Part shown: one piece after another, positions 28,514 to 38,093 of the stretch | Numbering within the stretch: the stretch's first letter is position 1 | Layout: each line of letters starts with the position of its first letter | NCBI RefSeq assembly: GCF_025370775.1 | Contig: NZ_JAMXEX010000008.1 | Span: forward strand, 171,197-235,196 | From: Ancylothrix sp. D3o | Lineage (GTDB): Bacteria; Cyanobacteriota; Cyanobacteriia; Cyanobacteriales; Oscillatoriaceae | Direction: 5' to 3' | Length of the DNA stretch: 64,000 nt | Notes under the pieces: generated by a model | The model's input: the letters and a program-made list of their open reading frames with translations, nothing else | What the model was told of the DNA's origin: nothing | Database searches by the model: none | Translations under genes and position numbers: made by a program

Positions 28514-28560
28514 GCATTGGTCTATTTCTTTGTAACTTTTTTTCCTTCCGTTGGCTAAAT

Positions 28561-30273
28561 TTAAAATAAAAAGTATCGCTGCGCTAAAGGCAAAATAGTT
28601 GCCGGTTCGCAAGTCAGTAATTCCCCGTCCGCTCGCACTTGATAGGTTTCTGGATCAACTTCAATTTGTGGCAAAGCGTCGTTTAACTTCAGATCGCGCT
28701 TGTTAATGTGCCGGCATCCCGAAACCGCTACAGCTTTTTTTTGTAAATTTAATTGCTCAGGAATTCCTAAATCTAAACCGGCTTTAGAAACAAACGTTAA
28801 AGATGTGGCGTGCAAAGCACCGGCAAAACTACCAAACATCGGACGCATATAAACCGGCTGCGGCGTTGGAATACTTGCATTAGCATCGCCCATCTGTGAC
28901 CAAGCAATCATTCCGCCTTTAATAACTATCTCTGGTTTGACTCCAAAAAACTCCGGTCGCCACAAACACAAATCTGCTAATTTTCCGGCTTCTACTGACC
29001 CCACATACTCAGAAATTCCGTGTGTAATTGCCGGGTTAATCGTGTATTTTGCTACATAACGTTTAACGCGAAAATTATCTGCCGCTGTTGTTTCTTCGCC
29101 AGACAAAACACCGCGTTGGATTTTCATTTTGTGGGCCGTTTGCCAAGTCCGAATAATGACTTCTCCGACTCTTCCCATTGCCTGAGAATCGGAAGAAATA
29201 ATGCTAAATGCGCCTAAGTCGTGCAAAATATCTTCAGCGGCAATGGTTTCGCGGCGGATGCGTGACTCGGCAAAGGCCACATCTTCGGGGATGCTGCGGT
29301 CGAGGTGGTGGCACACCATTAGCATATCCAGATGCTCTTCTAAGGTGTTGACGGTGTAAGGTCTGGTGGGGTTTGTGGAAGAGGGTAAAACATTTGCCAA
29401 AGAGCAAACTTTGATAATATCGGGCGCGTGTCCGCCACCGGCCCCCTCGGTGTGGTAGGTGTGGATAGTGCGGTTTTTGAAGGCGGCGATGGTGGTTTCT
29501 ACAAAACCGGCTTCATTTAAGGTGTCTGTGTGAATAGCAACTTGGACGTCATACTCATCGGCCACAGTTAAGCAGGTGTCGATGGTGGCGGGGGTGGTTC
29601 CCCAGTCTTCGTGTAGTTTTAAACCAATGGCACCGGCCAATATTTGCTCGGTTAAACCCTGTGGTTGACTGCTATTGCCTTTGCCTAAAAATCCCAGATT
29701 GACAGGGAAAGCATCGGCTGCTTGTAGCATTCGATACATATTCCAAGGGCCGGGGGTGCAGGTGGTGGCGTTGGTGCCGGTGGCTGGGCCGGTTCCACCG
29801 CCGATCATGGTGGTTATTCCTGATGCAATGGCGGTTTCAATTTGTTGGGGACAAATAAAGTGAATGTGGCTGTCTATTCCGCCGGCGGTTAAGATCATGC
29901 CTTCGCCGGCGATGGCTTCGGTGCCGGGGCCGATGATAATATCAACGTTGTCTTGGATGTAGGGATTGCCGGCTTTGCCTATTTTAAATATTTTGCCGTC
30001 TTTAATGCCAATATCTGCTTTTATAATTCCCCACCAATCTATTATTAAGGCGTTGGTAATTACGGCATCTACGGCTCCATCGGCGTTAGAAATGGGGGAT
30101 TGTCCCATGCCATCGCGGATGACTTTTCCGCCACCAAATTTCACTTCTGAGCCGTAGGTTGTTAGGTCTTGTTCAACTTCGATAAAAAGTTCTGTATCTG
30201 CTAATCTGACGCGATCTCCTACGGTTGGGCCGTAGGTTTCTGCGTAGGCGCGGCGATCCATTCTGTAGCTCAT
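28561..30273 (-). CDS. ureC: urease alpha subunit UreC
   Basis: Catalytic subunit of urease (urea + water to ammonia and carbamate), a cytoplasmic nickel enzyme. The 570-residue sequence has the N-terminal [20 protein letters not shown] and the nickel-binding [14 protein letters not shown]. The carbamylated-lysine segment is GLKLHEDWG near residue 219, with [13 protein letters not shown] and the flap [22 protein letters not shown] with its catalytic His. The Ni ligand region is [15 protein letters not shown]. All active-site residues appear intact. It ends the ureA-ureB-ureC minus-strand cluster. Confidence 0.98.
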   Translation of the reverse strand: MSYRMDRRAYAETYGPTVGDRVRLADTELFIEVEQDLTTYGSEVKFGGGKVIRDGMGQSPISNADGAVDAVITNALIIDWWGIIKADIGIKDGKIFKIGKAGNPYIQDNVDIIIGPGTEAIAGEGMILTAGGIDSHIHFICPQQIETAIASGITTMIGGGTGPATGTNATTCTPGPWNMYRMLQAADAFPVNLGFLGKGNSSQPQGLTEQILAGAIGLKLHEDWGTTPATIDTCLTVADEYDVQVAIHTDTLNEAGFVETTIAAFKNRTIHTYHTEGAGGGHAPDIIKVCSLANVLPSSTNPTRPYTVNTLEEHLDMLMVCHHLDRSIPEDVAFAESRIRRETIAAEDILHDLGAFSIISSDSQAMGRVGEVIIRTWQTAHKMKIQRGVLSGEETTAADNFRVKRYVAKYTINPAITHGISEYVGSVEAGKLADLCLWRPEFFGVKPEIVIKGGMIAWSQMGDANASIPTPQPVYMRPMFGSFAGALHATSLTFVSKAGLDLGIPEQLNLQKKAVAVSGCRHINKRDLKLNDALPQIEVDPETYQVRADGELLTCEPATILPLAQRYFLF

Positions 30274-30329
30274 GTTTTTGGTTGTTGGTTGAATTAATGT
30301 AGTTTTTTTTAGGGTTTAGAGGCTTTAGT

Positions 30330-30638
30330 TTAGGTTAATTTGCCGTTAATTTTGGCGTTGAATCCGTAGATTTCTCGGCTGCCGGTGTAGGGGATGAGTT
30401 GTACTTCTTTTTCGTCTCCGGGTTCAAATCTAACGGAGGTGCCGGCGGGGATGTCTAATCGCATTCCGATGGTTTGTTGGCGGTCAAATTCTAGGGCTTC
30501 GTTGGCTTCATAAAAGTGATAGTGGGAACCTATTTGTATGGGCCGGTCGCCGGTGTTGGCGACGCGCAACCGCAGGGTAGGTAGTGCGCTGTTGAGTTCA
30601 ATTTCTCCGGCTGGGGTGATAATTTCGCCTGGGATCAT
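30330..30638 (-). CDS. ureB: urease beta subunit UreB
   Basis: Structural small subunit of urease. The 102-residue protein begins [16 protein letters not shown] and contains [29 protein letters not shown] and the [25 protein letters not shown] block typical of UreB. It lies 29 bases after ureA and 56 before ureC on the same strand, so the three form one transcription unit. Separate ureA, ureB and ureC genes are the normal cyanobacterial arrangement. Confidence 0.97.
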   Translation of the reverse strand: MIPGEIITPAGEIELNSALPTLRLRVANTGDRPIQIGSHYHFYEANEALEFDRQQTIGMRLDIPAGTSVRFEPGDEKEVQLIPYTGSREIYGFNAKINGKLT

Positions 30639-30667
30639 AATATTTGTTAAGGGTTTTTTGTTAAGAG

Positions 30668-30970
30668 TTAGCGGATTGGGTTATGGACGGTGACGAGTTT
30701 TGTGCCGTCGGGAAAGGTGGCTTCGATTTGGACTTCTTTGATCATTTCGGGTATGCCTTCCATGACATCATTTCGGGTTAAAAGGGTGGTGCCGTAGGTC
30801 ATTAGGTCGGCTACGCTTTGGCCTTCTCTGGCTGCTTCGAGGAGGCCGGCGGATATGTAGGCGACTGCTTCGGGATAGTTTAGTTTTATGCCTTTTTGTT
30901 TGCGGCGTTCTGCTACTAGGCCGGCGGTGAAAATAAGCAGTTTATCTTTTTCTTGGGGGGTGAGTTGCAT
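30668..30970 (-). CDS. ureA: urease gamma subunit UreA
   Basis: Smallest urease subunit (100 aa), starting [23 protein letters not shown], with [22 protein letters not shown], a [28 protein letters not shown] block and the usual PI(R) ending. It is the first gene of the ureABC unit; the promoter should lie in 30971-31199. I found no NtcA-type GTA-N8-TAC box in that spacer. Confidence 0.97.
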   Translation of the reverse strand: MQLTPQEKDKLLIFTAGLVAERRKQKGIKLNYPEAVAYISAGLLEAAREGQSVADLMTYGTTLLTRNDVMEGIPEMIKEVQIEATFPDGTKLVTVHNPIR

Positions 30971-31199
30971 ATAGGCTTTTTAGAGTGGGGGTTTGGGTTG
31001 GGTTTGGCTGGGTGCCGGTTTCTTTTAAATACAAATTAAATTGGGATTTGATGCAAGACCAATATGCCGGCTGTTATGATATTGCGGTAGTGTGGGGTTT
31101 TCGTCAATGGGTTTGTTTATTTTGTTTGGGATAAAACTTTTACAAATTTTTATTAATTTTTTTGTGCTTTTATTGACATAAATAGTTTTTTAAGTTAAA
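30971..31199. other. ureA upstream spacer
   Basis: Spacer that should hold the ureABC promoter. It is T-rich on the plus strand, and no NtcA-type box or other regulatory element is recognised. Confidence 0.3.
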
Positions 31200-31227
31200 A
31201 ACCCGCTTGTTTTTTAGAAAGCGGGTT
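31200..31227 (-). terminator. terminator after the HD-domain gene
   Basis: Arms AACCCGCTT (31200-31208) and AAGCGGGTT (31219-31227). Read on the minus strand the second arm runs into GGGTTTTTAAC, giving a U-tract. Confidence 0.65.
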
Positions 31228-31272
31228 GATGTTAATATTTGCTGATTTTAAAGCAGGTGATGGGCCTTTTTA

Positions 31273-32139
31273 TTAAGCAGCAAGAGCTTGTTTTTCTTCT
31301 TTGGCGGCAGATTCGTGTTCGACGCGGAACACATTTGCGTAGAGGTTGGCAATGATTTGTTTGCCTTCTTGTGTTAATCCCAAATAACGCAGTGCATCGG
31401 GGATATAGGGGAATACTCCAAACCAATAAAACTTGGCGTAGTTTTTGCGTAGGTCGCCCGGATTTTTATAATTTAAGGCTTTGTTGGCGCCGGTTTCTTC
31501 AAATTCGTAAAATAGCGCACTGATTTTTTGCAGGTAACGTGGATCGCTAAGTTGTCCAATGAGATCGGCGGCACGAACTAACCCCGGATAGTTGATTGTA
31601 TCTTGGTGATCGTCGTCTTTTGGTACGGGGAAACGAGTTAGTTCAATATTACGTTTGATCACTTCTGCATCTATAAGCCGGTGTCCGCCAAATCGTTCGT
31701 TAATAAATAGTTTGCCTCTGTCAACATGATAGGGGGTTAAACCGGCATCACTTGAGCCTGGTGCTAGACGATAAAGTTTTCCTTCGATGCCGGTGGCATA
31801 TAATCCTTGATCGTCTCTATCTTGCCGGCATACGCCTTTGACATATCCTATGTCATGGCATAACAATGAAATCGTAAAATGCAGCCAGTCTTCGCAAGAT
31901 ACACCCCCTTCTCGGATGTGCTTGCCCCGCAATATCTCCTGACCTACGAGGGTCACTAAGATTGTATGCTCGACGTTGTGATAGAGGGCGTCGCTGTTGG
32001 CGATATTCTCTAGGGCCATGTTGCCGGCCCAGGCGATAATATCGGCATAATGAGGGTTATATCCGCCGTAGGTGCGGTGGTAGGCATCTTTTAGCTGTTG
32101 AACGAAGACGTCAATCAGGAGTTCGGTGGCATTAAACAT
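31273..32139 (-). CDS. HD-domain metal-dependent phosphohydrolase-like protein
   Basis: A soluble 288-residue HD-superfamily protein conserved in cyanobacteria. Metal-binding positions are visible in YHNVEHTILVTLVGQEIL (His), LLCHDIGYVKG (the His-Asp pair) and further histidines such as GGHRLIDAEV. The fold would suit a nucleotide or cyclic-nucleotide phosphohydrolase, but the substrate cannot be deduced. It has its own terminator and lies between the urease block and a small paralogue gene. Start ATG 32139. Confidence 0.75.
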   Translation of the reverse strand: MFNATELLIDVFVQQLKDAYHRTYGGYNPHYADIIAWAGNMALENIANSDALYHNVEHTILVTLVGQEILRGKHIREGGVSCEDWLHFTISLLCHDIGYVKGVCRQDRDDQGLYATGIEGKLYRLAPGSSDAGLTPYHVDRGKLFINERFGGHRLIDAEVIKRNIELTRFPVPKDDDHQDTINYPGLVRAADLIGQLSDPRYLQKISALFYEFEETGANKALNYKNPGDLRKNYAKFYWFGVFPYIPDALRYLGLTQEGKQIIANLYANVFRVEHESAAKEEKQALAA

Positions 32140-32263
32140 CGCTAGATCCCCAATCGGAGTTTTACCACTGTATGTAAGACAGTATATATTTATTTTAATA
32201 AATTGGTGCGGCTATAAGTACGGGGTCTGACACCTTTGCCAGAATAAAAAAAAAGTTTATTTT

Positions 32264-32530
32264 TTACATTTCATCTCCTAACTCTAACCATCCGCGCCGC
32301 ACTGCATATAGCAGCCGGTCTATTAATCGGTAATCTTGGTGGTTGAGTGAATCTGCCAGTAGGGCTGTTTTTATTTGCTGTCTGTGGAGTTTGTTAATTT
32401 GGCCGGTTTGCCACACTTCCAAACAAATTTGTGATAGTAAAAATTTGGGCAGGATGTTTGTAGATTGTAGGTTTAGCATAGGTTTTTCTAAAAACGCTTT
32501 CAGTTGTTTATATTTTTTATTATGTCTCAA
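32264..32530 (-). CDS. conserved small cyanobacterial protein (paralogue of the gene at 28265)
   Basis: An 88-residue basic protein, or 71 residues if translation starts at ATG 32479 (MLNLQSTNILPKF). It contains EVWQTGQINKLHRQQIKTALL and RLIDRLLYAVRRGWLEL, closely matching the core of the protein at 28265-28513. It is probably a helical bundle. It precedes the HD-domain gene on the same strand with a spacer of about 125 bases. No function known. Confidence 0.6.
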   Translation of the reverse strand: MRHNKKYKQLKAFLEKPMLNLQSTNILPKFLLSQICLEVWQTGQINKLHRQQIKTALLADSLNHQDYRLIDRLLYAVRRGWLELGDEM

Positions 32531-32729
32531 TAATCTGCCAAGGGTTGTGATTTAATCTTGGGGTTTTTGTGATCCTTGTCTCTAAAGGTTGGTGAATTTT
32601 TCGGAATTTTTTAGTGATTTAAGTAGGGCTATGTCTGTGATAGAGACAATCCGGGCGGGTGATGTGTGTCACAGACTCCTTGTTTGGCCGGTGAGAAAAT
32701 GATTGAGCCGATAAGAGCTTGTGGTAGTG

Positions 32730-32741
32730 GCCTTATAAGGC
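32730..32741. promoter_or_regulatory. perfect 12 bp palindrome upstream of ureE
   Basis: GCCTTATAAGGC lies about 30 bases before the ureE start. The position suits an operator overlapping the promoter, but a 12 bp palindrome alone is weak evidence. Confidence 0.25.
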
Positions 32742-32771
32742 TGATTAAGATTCAAAAATAGAATAATTTAT

Positions 32772-33203
32772 ATGCTGATTTTAACTCGAAAAATGCCGCC
32801 AAATTCTTCGCTGAGTGCCAATTTAATAATTTCTCTAACGGCGGTGGAACGAACAAAAACCCGCCACCGGCACCAAACTCCTTTTGGCTCGATTATGATT
32901 CAACTTCCACGCGGGACTGTGTTACAAAATGGCGATTTATTGCAAACGGAGGCGGGGGATTATACTGTTCAAATTGTAGCGGAACCAGAGCCGGTTTTAA
33001 CTGTAACTGCAAAAAGTTTTTTAGATTTGTTGAGAGCAGCTTATCACCTGGGAAACAGGCATATACCTTTAGAAATTACTGCCAGTTATCTGCGTTTATC
33101 TCCTGATCCGGTTTTGCAATCAATGCTGGAACATTTGGGGCTGGAAGTATGCCCAGAAATCGCACCGTTTGAGCCAGAAGGGGGTGCTTACGATCATCAT
33201 TAA
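32772..33203 (+). CDS. ureE: urease accessory protein UreE
   Basis: Nickel metallochaperone that delivers Ni2+ during urease maturation. The 143-residue protein has the UreE N-terminal strand region (MLILTRKMPP, LPRGTVLQNGDLLQTEAGD) and the C-terminal metal-binding region LRAAYHLGNRHIPLEI with the conserved His. The tail is short (GGAYDHH) instead of the long His-rich tail of some homologues. It is followed after about 280 bases by ureG; ureF, which often lies between or next to them, is not present. Confidence 0.93.
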   Translation: MLILTRKMPPNSSLSANLIISLTAVERTKTRHRHQTPFGSIMIQLPRGTVLQNGDLLQTEAGDYTVQIVAEPEPVLTVTAKSFLDLLRAAYHLGNRHIPLEITASYLRLSPDPVLQSMLEHLGLEVCPEIAPFEPEGGAYDHH

Positions 33204-33479
33204 AAATAAATTGGTTTGGTGGGCTGCATAAATTTTGATACGGTTTTGTTAATAAGTTATGACAACAACACCCGACCAGTTTTCAATCTGCAAAACCCCC
33301 AATTATTTCTTGTTAGATGTAGTTGGGCTGCTCGCTTTTTCTAAGAGGGCGATTGAGGGTTACTAGGAAAGGATACCTATGCGCTAAATCCTGGCGTTGG
33401 ACAGCGCTACTACTTACTTGCACCGGCAGGGTAAAACAGTTTACAATCGAAAGTCTTAAATCTCAAATCTAAAATCCTT

Positions 33480-34109
33480 ATGAGTGGTTTTCGGGTAGGA
33501 ATTGCCGGCCCTGTTGGCTCAGGAAAAACAGCTTTGGTGGATGCCTTGTGTAAAGCGCTGCGCGATCAGTATAACATTGCTGTGGTCACAAATGATATTT
33601 ATACTCAAGAAGATGCACAGTTTTTAGTGCGTTCTCAAGCGCTGGAACGTGAGCGAATTGTTGGGGTAGAAACGGGGGGTTGTCCTCATACGGCAATTCG
33701 GGAAGATGCCTCAATTAATTTGGTGGCAATTGAGCAGTTAGAAAGGCAATTTACGGAGCTAAATTTGTTATTTGTAGAAAGCGGTGGCGATAATTTGGCA
33801 TCTACTTTTAGCCCGGAATTGGTGGATTTGACTATTTATGTGATTGATGTAGCTGCCGGTGATAAAATTCCCCGCAAAGGTGGGCCTGGTATTACGAAAT
33901 CTGATTTGTTGGTGATTAATAAAATTGATTTAGCGCCCTATGTTGGGGCTTCTTTGGAAGTTATGGAACGAGATGCAAAAAAAATGCGTGGTGAAAAACC
34001 TTTTGTGTTTACAAATTTAAAAACTCGTGAAGGGTTGCCGGTGGTGATAGATTTTATTCGCTGGCATTTAGGAGATGTGGAATTGGAGACGGCAAATGAT
34101 GAAGAATAA
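33480..34109 (+). CDS. ureG: urease accessory GTPase UreG
   Basis: SIMIBI-class GTPase that drives nickel transfer into apo-urease with UreD, UreE and UreF. Of its 209 residues, the P-loop is [16 protein letters not shown] near residue 10. It also has [14 protein letters not shown], the invariant metal-binding Cys-Pro-His in [32 protein letters not shown], and the guanine motif [11 protein letters not shown] at 33480 gives the normal N-terminus [13 protein letters not shown]. The urt promoter begins about 30 bases downstream. Confidence 0.97.
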   Translation: MSGFRVGIAGPVGSGKTALVDALCKALRDQYNIAVVTNDIYTQEDAQFLVRSQALERERIVGVETGGCPHTAIREDASINLVAIEQLERQFTELNLLFVESGGDNLASTFSPELVDLTIYVIDVAAGDKIPRKGGPGITKSDLLVINKIDLAPYVGASLEVMERDAKKMRGEKPFVFTNLKTREGLPVVIDFIRWHLGDVELETANDEE

Positions 34110-34140
34110 AGTATTAACCATTAATTAAATATGTGGGATT

Positions 34141-34183
34141 GTATCATAGATTACAATATTGGGTTCAATGATAAGATTAATAT
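34141..34183 (+). promoter_or_regulatory. NtcA-activated promoter of the urt operon
   Basis: GTATCATAGATTAC (34141-34154) is an exact GTA-N8-TAC NtcA box. A -10 element TAATAT (34178-34183) follows 23 bases later, the canonical class II arrangement for nitrogen-control genes. The implied transcript start near 34190 supports the ATG at 34220 as the urtA start. Confidence 0.8.
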
Positions 34184-34219
34184 CACAATCGCATGAAATA
34201 TGAAGTAGGGAAAAAAAGT

Positions 34220-35548
34220 ATGGCAGGAAGATTTGGTCGGCGCAAGTTTCTTTTCTATGGATCTGCGGCGTTGGGGAGTAGCATTTTTTTAAAAGCTTGT
34301 AACCAAACGGCACAGCAAGCCAATAACACAACTACGCCAGGATCTTCAGCGGCAGGCACAAGCAGCCCCTCTGCCGCCAGTGGAGATACTATAAAAGTAG
34401 GAATTTTACACTCTCTGTCTGGCACGATGTCGATTAGTGAAAAAAGCGTTGTCGATGCCGAAATGCTGGCAATTGATGAAATTAATAAAGCCGGTGGGGT
34501 TTTAGGAAAGCAAATTCAAGCCATTGTCGAAGATGGTGCTTCTGAGTGGCCGACTTTTGCAGAAAAAGCCAGAAAATTAATCGATCAAGATAAAGTTGTT
34601 ACCGTTTTTGGCTGCTGGACTTCTGCTTCTCGTAAAGCAGTTTTGCCGGTTTTTGAGCAAAAAAATCATCAGCTTTGGTATCCGGTACAATACGAGGGTC
34701 AAGAATGCTCTAAAAATGTTTTCTACACCGGCGCCGCACCAAACCAACAAATCGAGCCGGCGGTAGATTGGCTATTAGAAAATAAGGGCAAAGAATTTTT
34801 CTTAGTTGGTTCCGATTACGTTTTTCCCCGTACAGCTAATACCATTATTAAAGCCCAACTTGAAGCCAAAGGCGGCAAAACTGTCGGCGAAGATTATTTA
34901 GCTTTGGGTAGTACAGAAGTTACAGCACTGATCAGCAAAATTAAAGAAGCTTTGCCCAATGGCGGAGTTATTTTTAATACCCTGAATGGTGATAGTAATG
35001 TGGCATTTTTTAAACAAATGCAAGGTGCCGGTTTGGGCCCAGATAAATATCCCACAATGTCTGTGAGTATTGCCGAAGAAGAAGTTAAAGCTATTGGCGT
35101 AGAATACCTCAAAGGTCATTATGCAGCCTGGAATTATTTTATGACCGTAGACTCTCCAGCTAATAAAAAATTCGTTGATGGGTTTAAAGAAAAATACGGC
35201 AAAGATCGGGTAACTAATGACCCTATGGAAGCCGCTTATATCATGGTGTATTTGTGGAAACAAGCGGTAGAAAAAGCCAAAACAGCGGACGATTTAGAAA
35301 AAGTCCGGGCCGCTGCTTTAGGTCAAACATTTGATGCCCCAGGCGGTAATGTTACTCTCGAAAATAACCATCATTTAGCAAAAATTGTTCGTCTGGGACA
35401 AGTTCGAGATGATGGCTTATTTGAGATTGTTTATTCGACTCCAAAAGCTGTTTCTCCGCTTCCCTGGAATCAATTTGTTAAGGATACAAAAGGCTTTTCT
35501 TGTGATTGGTCTGATCCGGCCAAAGGTGGCAAGTTTAAGAGCGCTTAA
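34220..35548 (+). CDS. urtA: urea ABC transporter, substrate-binding lipoprotein UrtA
   Basis: Periplasmic urea receptor. The start [14 protein letters not shown] carries a twin-arginine motif, and SIFLKACNQ is a lipobox-like site, so the mature protein is probably a membrane-tethered lipoprotein. It has a Ser/Thr/Ala-rich linker to about residue 55. The binding-protein fold follows: [60 protein letters not shown] and [10 protein letters not shown], all characteristic of UrtA/FmdD-type urea/amide receptors. It has 442 residues. The upstream in-frame ATG at 34193 lies right at the predicted transcription start and is less likely. Confidence 0.96.
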   Translation: MAGRFGRRKFLFYGSAALGSSIFLKACNQTAQQANNTTTPGSSAAGTSSPSAASGDTIKVGILHSLSGTMSISEKSVVDAEMLAIDEINKAGGVLGKQIQAIVEDGASEWPTFAEKARKLIDQDKVVTVFGCWTSASRKAVLPVFEQKNHQLWYPVQYEGQECSKNVFYTGAAPNQQIEPAVDWLLENKGKEFFLVGSDYVFPRTANTIIKAQLEAKGGKTVGEDYLALGSTEVTALISKIKEALPNGGVIFNTLNGDSNVAFFKQMQGAGLGPDKYPTMSVSIAEEEVKAIGVEYLKGHYAAWNYFMTVDSPANKKFVDGFKEKYGKDRVTNDPMEAAYIMVYLWKQAVEKAKTADDLEKVRAAALGQTFDAPGGNVTLENNHHLAKIVRLGQVRDDGLFEIVYSTPKAVSPLPWNQFVKDTKGFSCDWSDPAKGGKFKSA

Positions 35549-35556
35549 AAGCGGAA

Positions 35557-35578
35557 GGGCCGGCACGGGGGCCGGCCC
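35557..35578 (+). terminator. GC-only stem-loop between urtA and urtB
   Basis: GGGCCGGC (35557-35564) pairs with GCCGGCCC (35571-35578) across a 6-base loop, without a U-tract. In binding-protein operons such hairpins usually stabilise the first gene's message or attenuate read-through, giving more UrtA than permease. It may also be a copy of a dispersed repeat. Confidence 0.5.
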
Positions 35579-35618
35579 CTACAGAAATTAATTTAAAATT
35601 ACGGCGAGGGAGGCTAAA

Positions 35619-36776
35619 TTGATTCAAATTGTAGACGGGTTATTTAACGGAATTAGTATCGGCGCAGTTCTGCTTATTGCAGCCCTTGGGTTGGCGATTA
35701 TTTTTGGCTTAATGGGCGTTATTAATATGGCTCATGGTGAATTAATGATGCTAGGAGCCTACACAACTTTTGTGGTGCAAAATGGTTTCAAAATGCTGGG
35801 CGGCCAGTGGTTTGAAATCTATATCTTTTTTGCCTTAATAGCCGCGTTTATTGTGGCAGGAATCGCCGGCTTTATCCTAGAAAAAGGAGTGATACGTTAT
35901 CTCTATGGCCGGCCTCTGGAAACTCTCCTGGCAACTTGGGGGGTAAGTTTAATTTTGCAGCAATTTGCCCGCAGTGTGAGTTGGATGTTGGTGATAGGAA
36001 TTTCTATATTTTGCCTGCTATTTTTTGGGGCAATGGCAGTCATTTCGCGCCGCAATGATTGGGAGAAAATTCGTAACTGGGCAATCGGTTTAATGTTACC
36101 TCTTTCTTTAGGAATTGCTTTAGCAACCGGCGCATTTTTAGGACAAACTTATGGTTTAGCAGCCACTAAACCTTGGTTTGGCGCTCAAAACGTCGATGTC
36201 ACGGCACCGAGTTGGTTACGCGGCGGCTTCCCAATTGGCAATTTCCAACTGCCTTATGCCCGACTTTTTATTATTGCCTTGACTATTCTATGTATGGCAG
36301 CAATTTACTTGTTTTTAAATCGTTCAACATGGGGGTTAAAAATTCGCTCTGTCACCCAAAATCGCCAGATGAGTGCCTGTTTAGGAATCCCGACCGAAAA
36401 AGTTGATGCCCTGACATTTGCCCTGGGTTCTGGGTTAGCTGGAGTGGCCGGTTGTGCAATTAGTTTATTGGGTTCTGTGGGGCCAAACACCGGCCAAAAT
36501 TATATCGTTGATGCCTTCATGGTTGTGGTGGTTGGAGGTGTCGGTAAATTGATAGGAACAGTTGTAGCAGCCTTGGCAATTGGTACAGCCAATTATTTAA
36601 TCGGTGCAGGGGTGGTAGCAAGTTTATTAAAACCCGTACCTTTGCTGGGAGATTTGTTTAGCTATTTTGCAACAATTAGTATGGCAAAAGTTATGGTTTT
36701 TGCCCTCATTATTGCCTTTTTGCAAGTACGACCGGCAGGAATGTTTCCGCAAAAAGGCCGCACCGTTGATGCGTAG
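35619..36776 (+). CDS. urtB: urea ABC transporter permease UrtB
   Basis: LivH-type inner-membrane permease of 385 residues with about nine hydrophobic segments. Family blocks include GLAIIFGLMGVINMAHGELMMLGAY near the N-terminus, WGLKIRSVTQNRQMSACLGI, and GSGLAGVAGC ... VGPNTGQNYIVDAFMVVVVGG in the C-terminal half. The start codon is TTG at 35619 behind GCGAGGGAGG, a strong ribosome binding site, and gives the expected MIQIVDGLFNGISIGAVLL. It is the second gene of urtABCD. Confidence 0.95.
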   Translation: MIQIVDGLFNGISIGAVLLIAALGLAIIFGLMGVINMAHGELMMLGAYTTFVVQNGFKMLGGQWFEIYIFFALIAAFIVAGIAGFILEKGVIRYLYGRPLETLLATWGVSLILQQFARSVSWMLVIGISIFCLLFFGAMAVISRRNDWEKIRNWAIGLMLPLSLGIALATGAFLGQTYGLAATKPWFGAQNVDVTAPSWLRGGFPIGNFQLPYARLFIIALTILCMAAIYLFLNRSTWGLKIRSVTQNRQMSACLGIPTEKVDALTFALGSGLAGVAGCAISLLGSVGPNTGQNYIVDAFMVVVVGGVGKLIGTVVAALAIGTANYLIGAGVVASLLKPVPLLGDLFSYFATISMAKVMVFALIIAFLQVRPAGMFPQKGRTVDA

Positions 36777-36814
36777 CGTACCAGGGTGGCAAAAGCATAC
36801 AGGAGAAATAAAAA

Positions 36815-37960
36815 ATGCACAAATCTGAAAACAAGCAAAAACTAATCACTGAGGCAGGAATTGTTGCTGCTATTGCCTTAATTTTAATCTTTGTAATGCC
36901 GGCCTTCTTGCCAGAATTCCGCCTCAGTTTATTAGGCCGATTTTTATCTTTGGCAATTGTGGCTCTAGGAATTGATTTAATTTGGGGTTATACGGGGATG
37001 TTGAGTTTGGGGCATGGCGTTTTATTTGCCTTGGGTGGATATGCCTTAGCCATGCACTTAAAATTACAAATTCCCCCCGATGCAAGTATTCAACTGCCAG
37101 AATTTATGACGCTTTATGGCGTAACAGAATTGCCGGCTATTTGGCAACCGTTTCGCTCCTTTGGATTTTCCTTAGTGGCGTTGATTTTGATACCGGCAAT
37201 TTTGGGGGCGCTGTTGGGTTATTTAGTATTTCGTAACCGAATTCGCGGCGTTTATTTTTCGATTTTGACTCAGGCAGCCACAATTGTTTTCTTTAACTTT
37301 TTTAACGGTCAGCAACAGTTAATTAATGGCACTAATGGGTTAACTGATTTTCAAACAATTTTGGGAATGCCGGTCAATTCAGCCCCAACTCAATTTGGGA
37401 TTTATTGCGTGACAATTTTGTGTTTAGCTGCTGCTTATGCCCTTTGCCGGTGGCTGACAAGTGGCAGGTTTGGACGCTTATTAATTGCCATTCGAGATGA
37501 TGAAAGTAGGGTGCGTTTTTCGGGTTATGATCCTACAGGTTATAAGGTCGTAGTTTTTGCAATTTCTGCTGCCCTTGCCGGTGTTGCCGGTGCATTATTT
37601 ACCCTCCAAAGTGGCATCATTTCACCGAAAGCAATGGATATAGCTTTTTCGATAGAAATGGTAATTTGGGTTGCCGTTGGCGGACGAGCAAGTTTAGTCG
37701 GTGCAGTTTTGGGAGCCCTCGTCGTTAATTTTGCAAAAAGTCTTCTCAGCGAACAATTCCCCGAAGTTTGGTTATTTTTTCAAGGCGCCTTGTTTTTAAT
37801 TGTGGTGATGGTATTGCCGAATGGTTTAGTCGGCTGGTTCCGTCAACAAGGCATGGATACCTTTCGCGCGGTGTTTGGAAAGCGCCCCTCCGTCGCCACT
37901 TACCCCAGTTTGGAGTTAGATACAGAAGTTCAAAGAGAGCGCGACGACTTAGGAGGATAA
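36815..37960 (+). CDS. urtC: urea ABC transporter permease UrtC
   Basis: LivM-type permease (381 aa) that pairs with UrtB. Visible blocks are GIDLIWGYTGMLSLGHGVLFALGGYA, RIRGVYFSILTQAATIVFFN, GLTDFQTILG, RDDESRVRFSGYDPTGYKV and GAVLGALVVNFAKSLLSEQFPEVW. About ten membrane segments. It starts at ATG 36815 behind AGGAG, 38 bases after urtB. Confidence 0.95.
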   Translation: MHKSENKQKLITEAGIVAAIALILIFVMPAFLPEFRLSLLGRFLSLAIVALGIDLIWGYTGMLSLGHGVLFALGGYALAMHLKLQIPPDASIQLPEFMTLYGVTELPAIWQPFRSFGFSLVALILIPAILGALLGYLVFRNRIRGVYFSILTQAATIVFFNFFNGQQQLINGTNGLTDFQTILGMPVNSAPTQFGIYCVTILCLAAAYALCRWLTSGRFGRLLIAIRDDESRVRFSGYDPTGYKVVVFAISAALAGVAGALFTLQSGIISPKAMDIAFSIEMVIWVAVGGRASLVGAVLGALVVNFAKSLLSEQFPEVWLFFQGALFLIVVMVLPNGLVGWFRQQGMDTFRAVFGKRPSVATYPSLELDTEVQRERDDLGG

Positions 37961-38093
37961 GTTATAAAGTGAGCAACTAAGTGATATCGTGCTAGTTGCG
38001 GAATAAAGTGTATATAGGCAGCTACCGGCCCATAGCCTCTCTGGCCGGCATCCTCCGATCCTCCCCACAAAAACTTCAACTCCACCCCAAACT

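Noticed and set aside
33204..33479. ureF hidden between ureE and ureG
   Set aside because: The gap is too short and shows no UreF-like translation in any frame.
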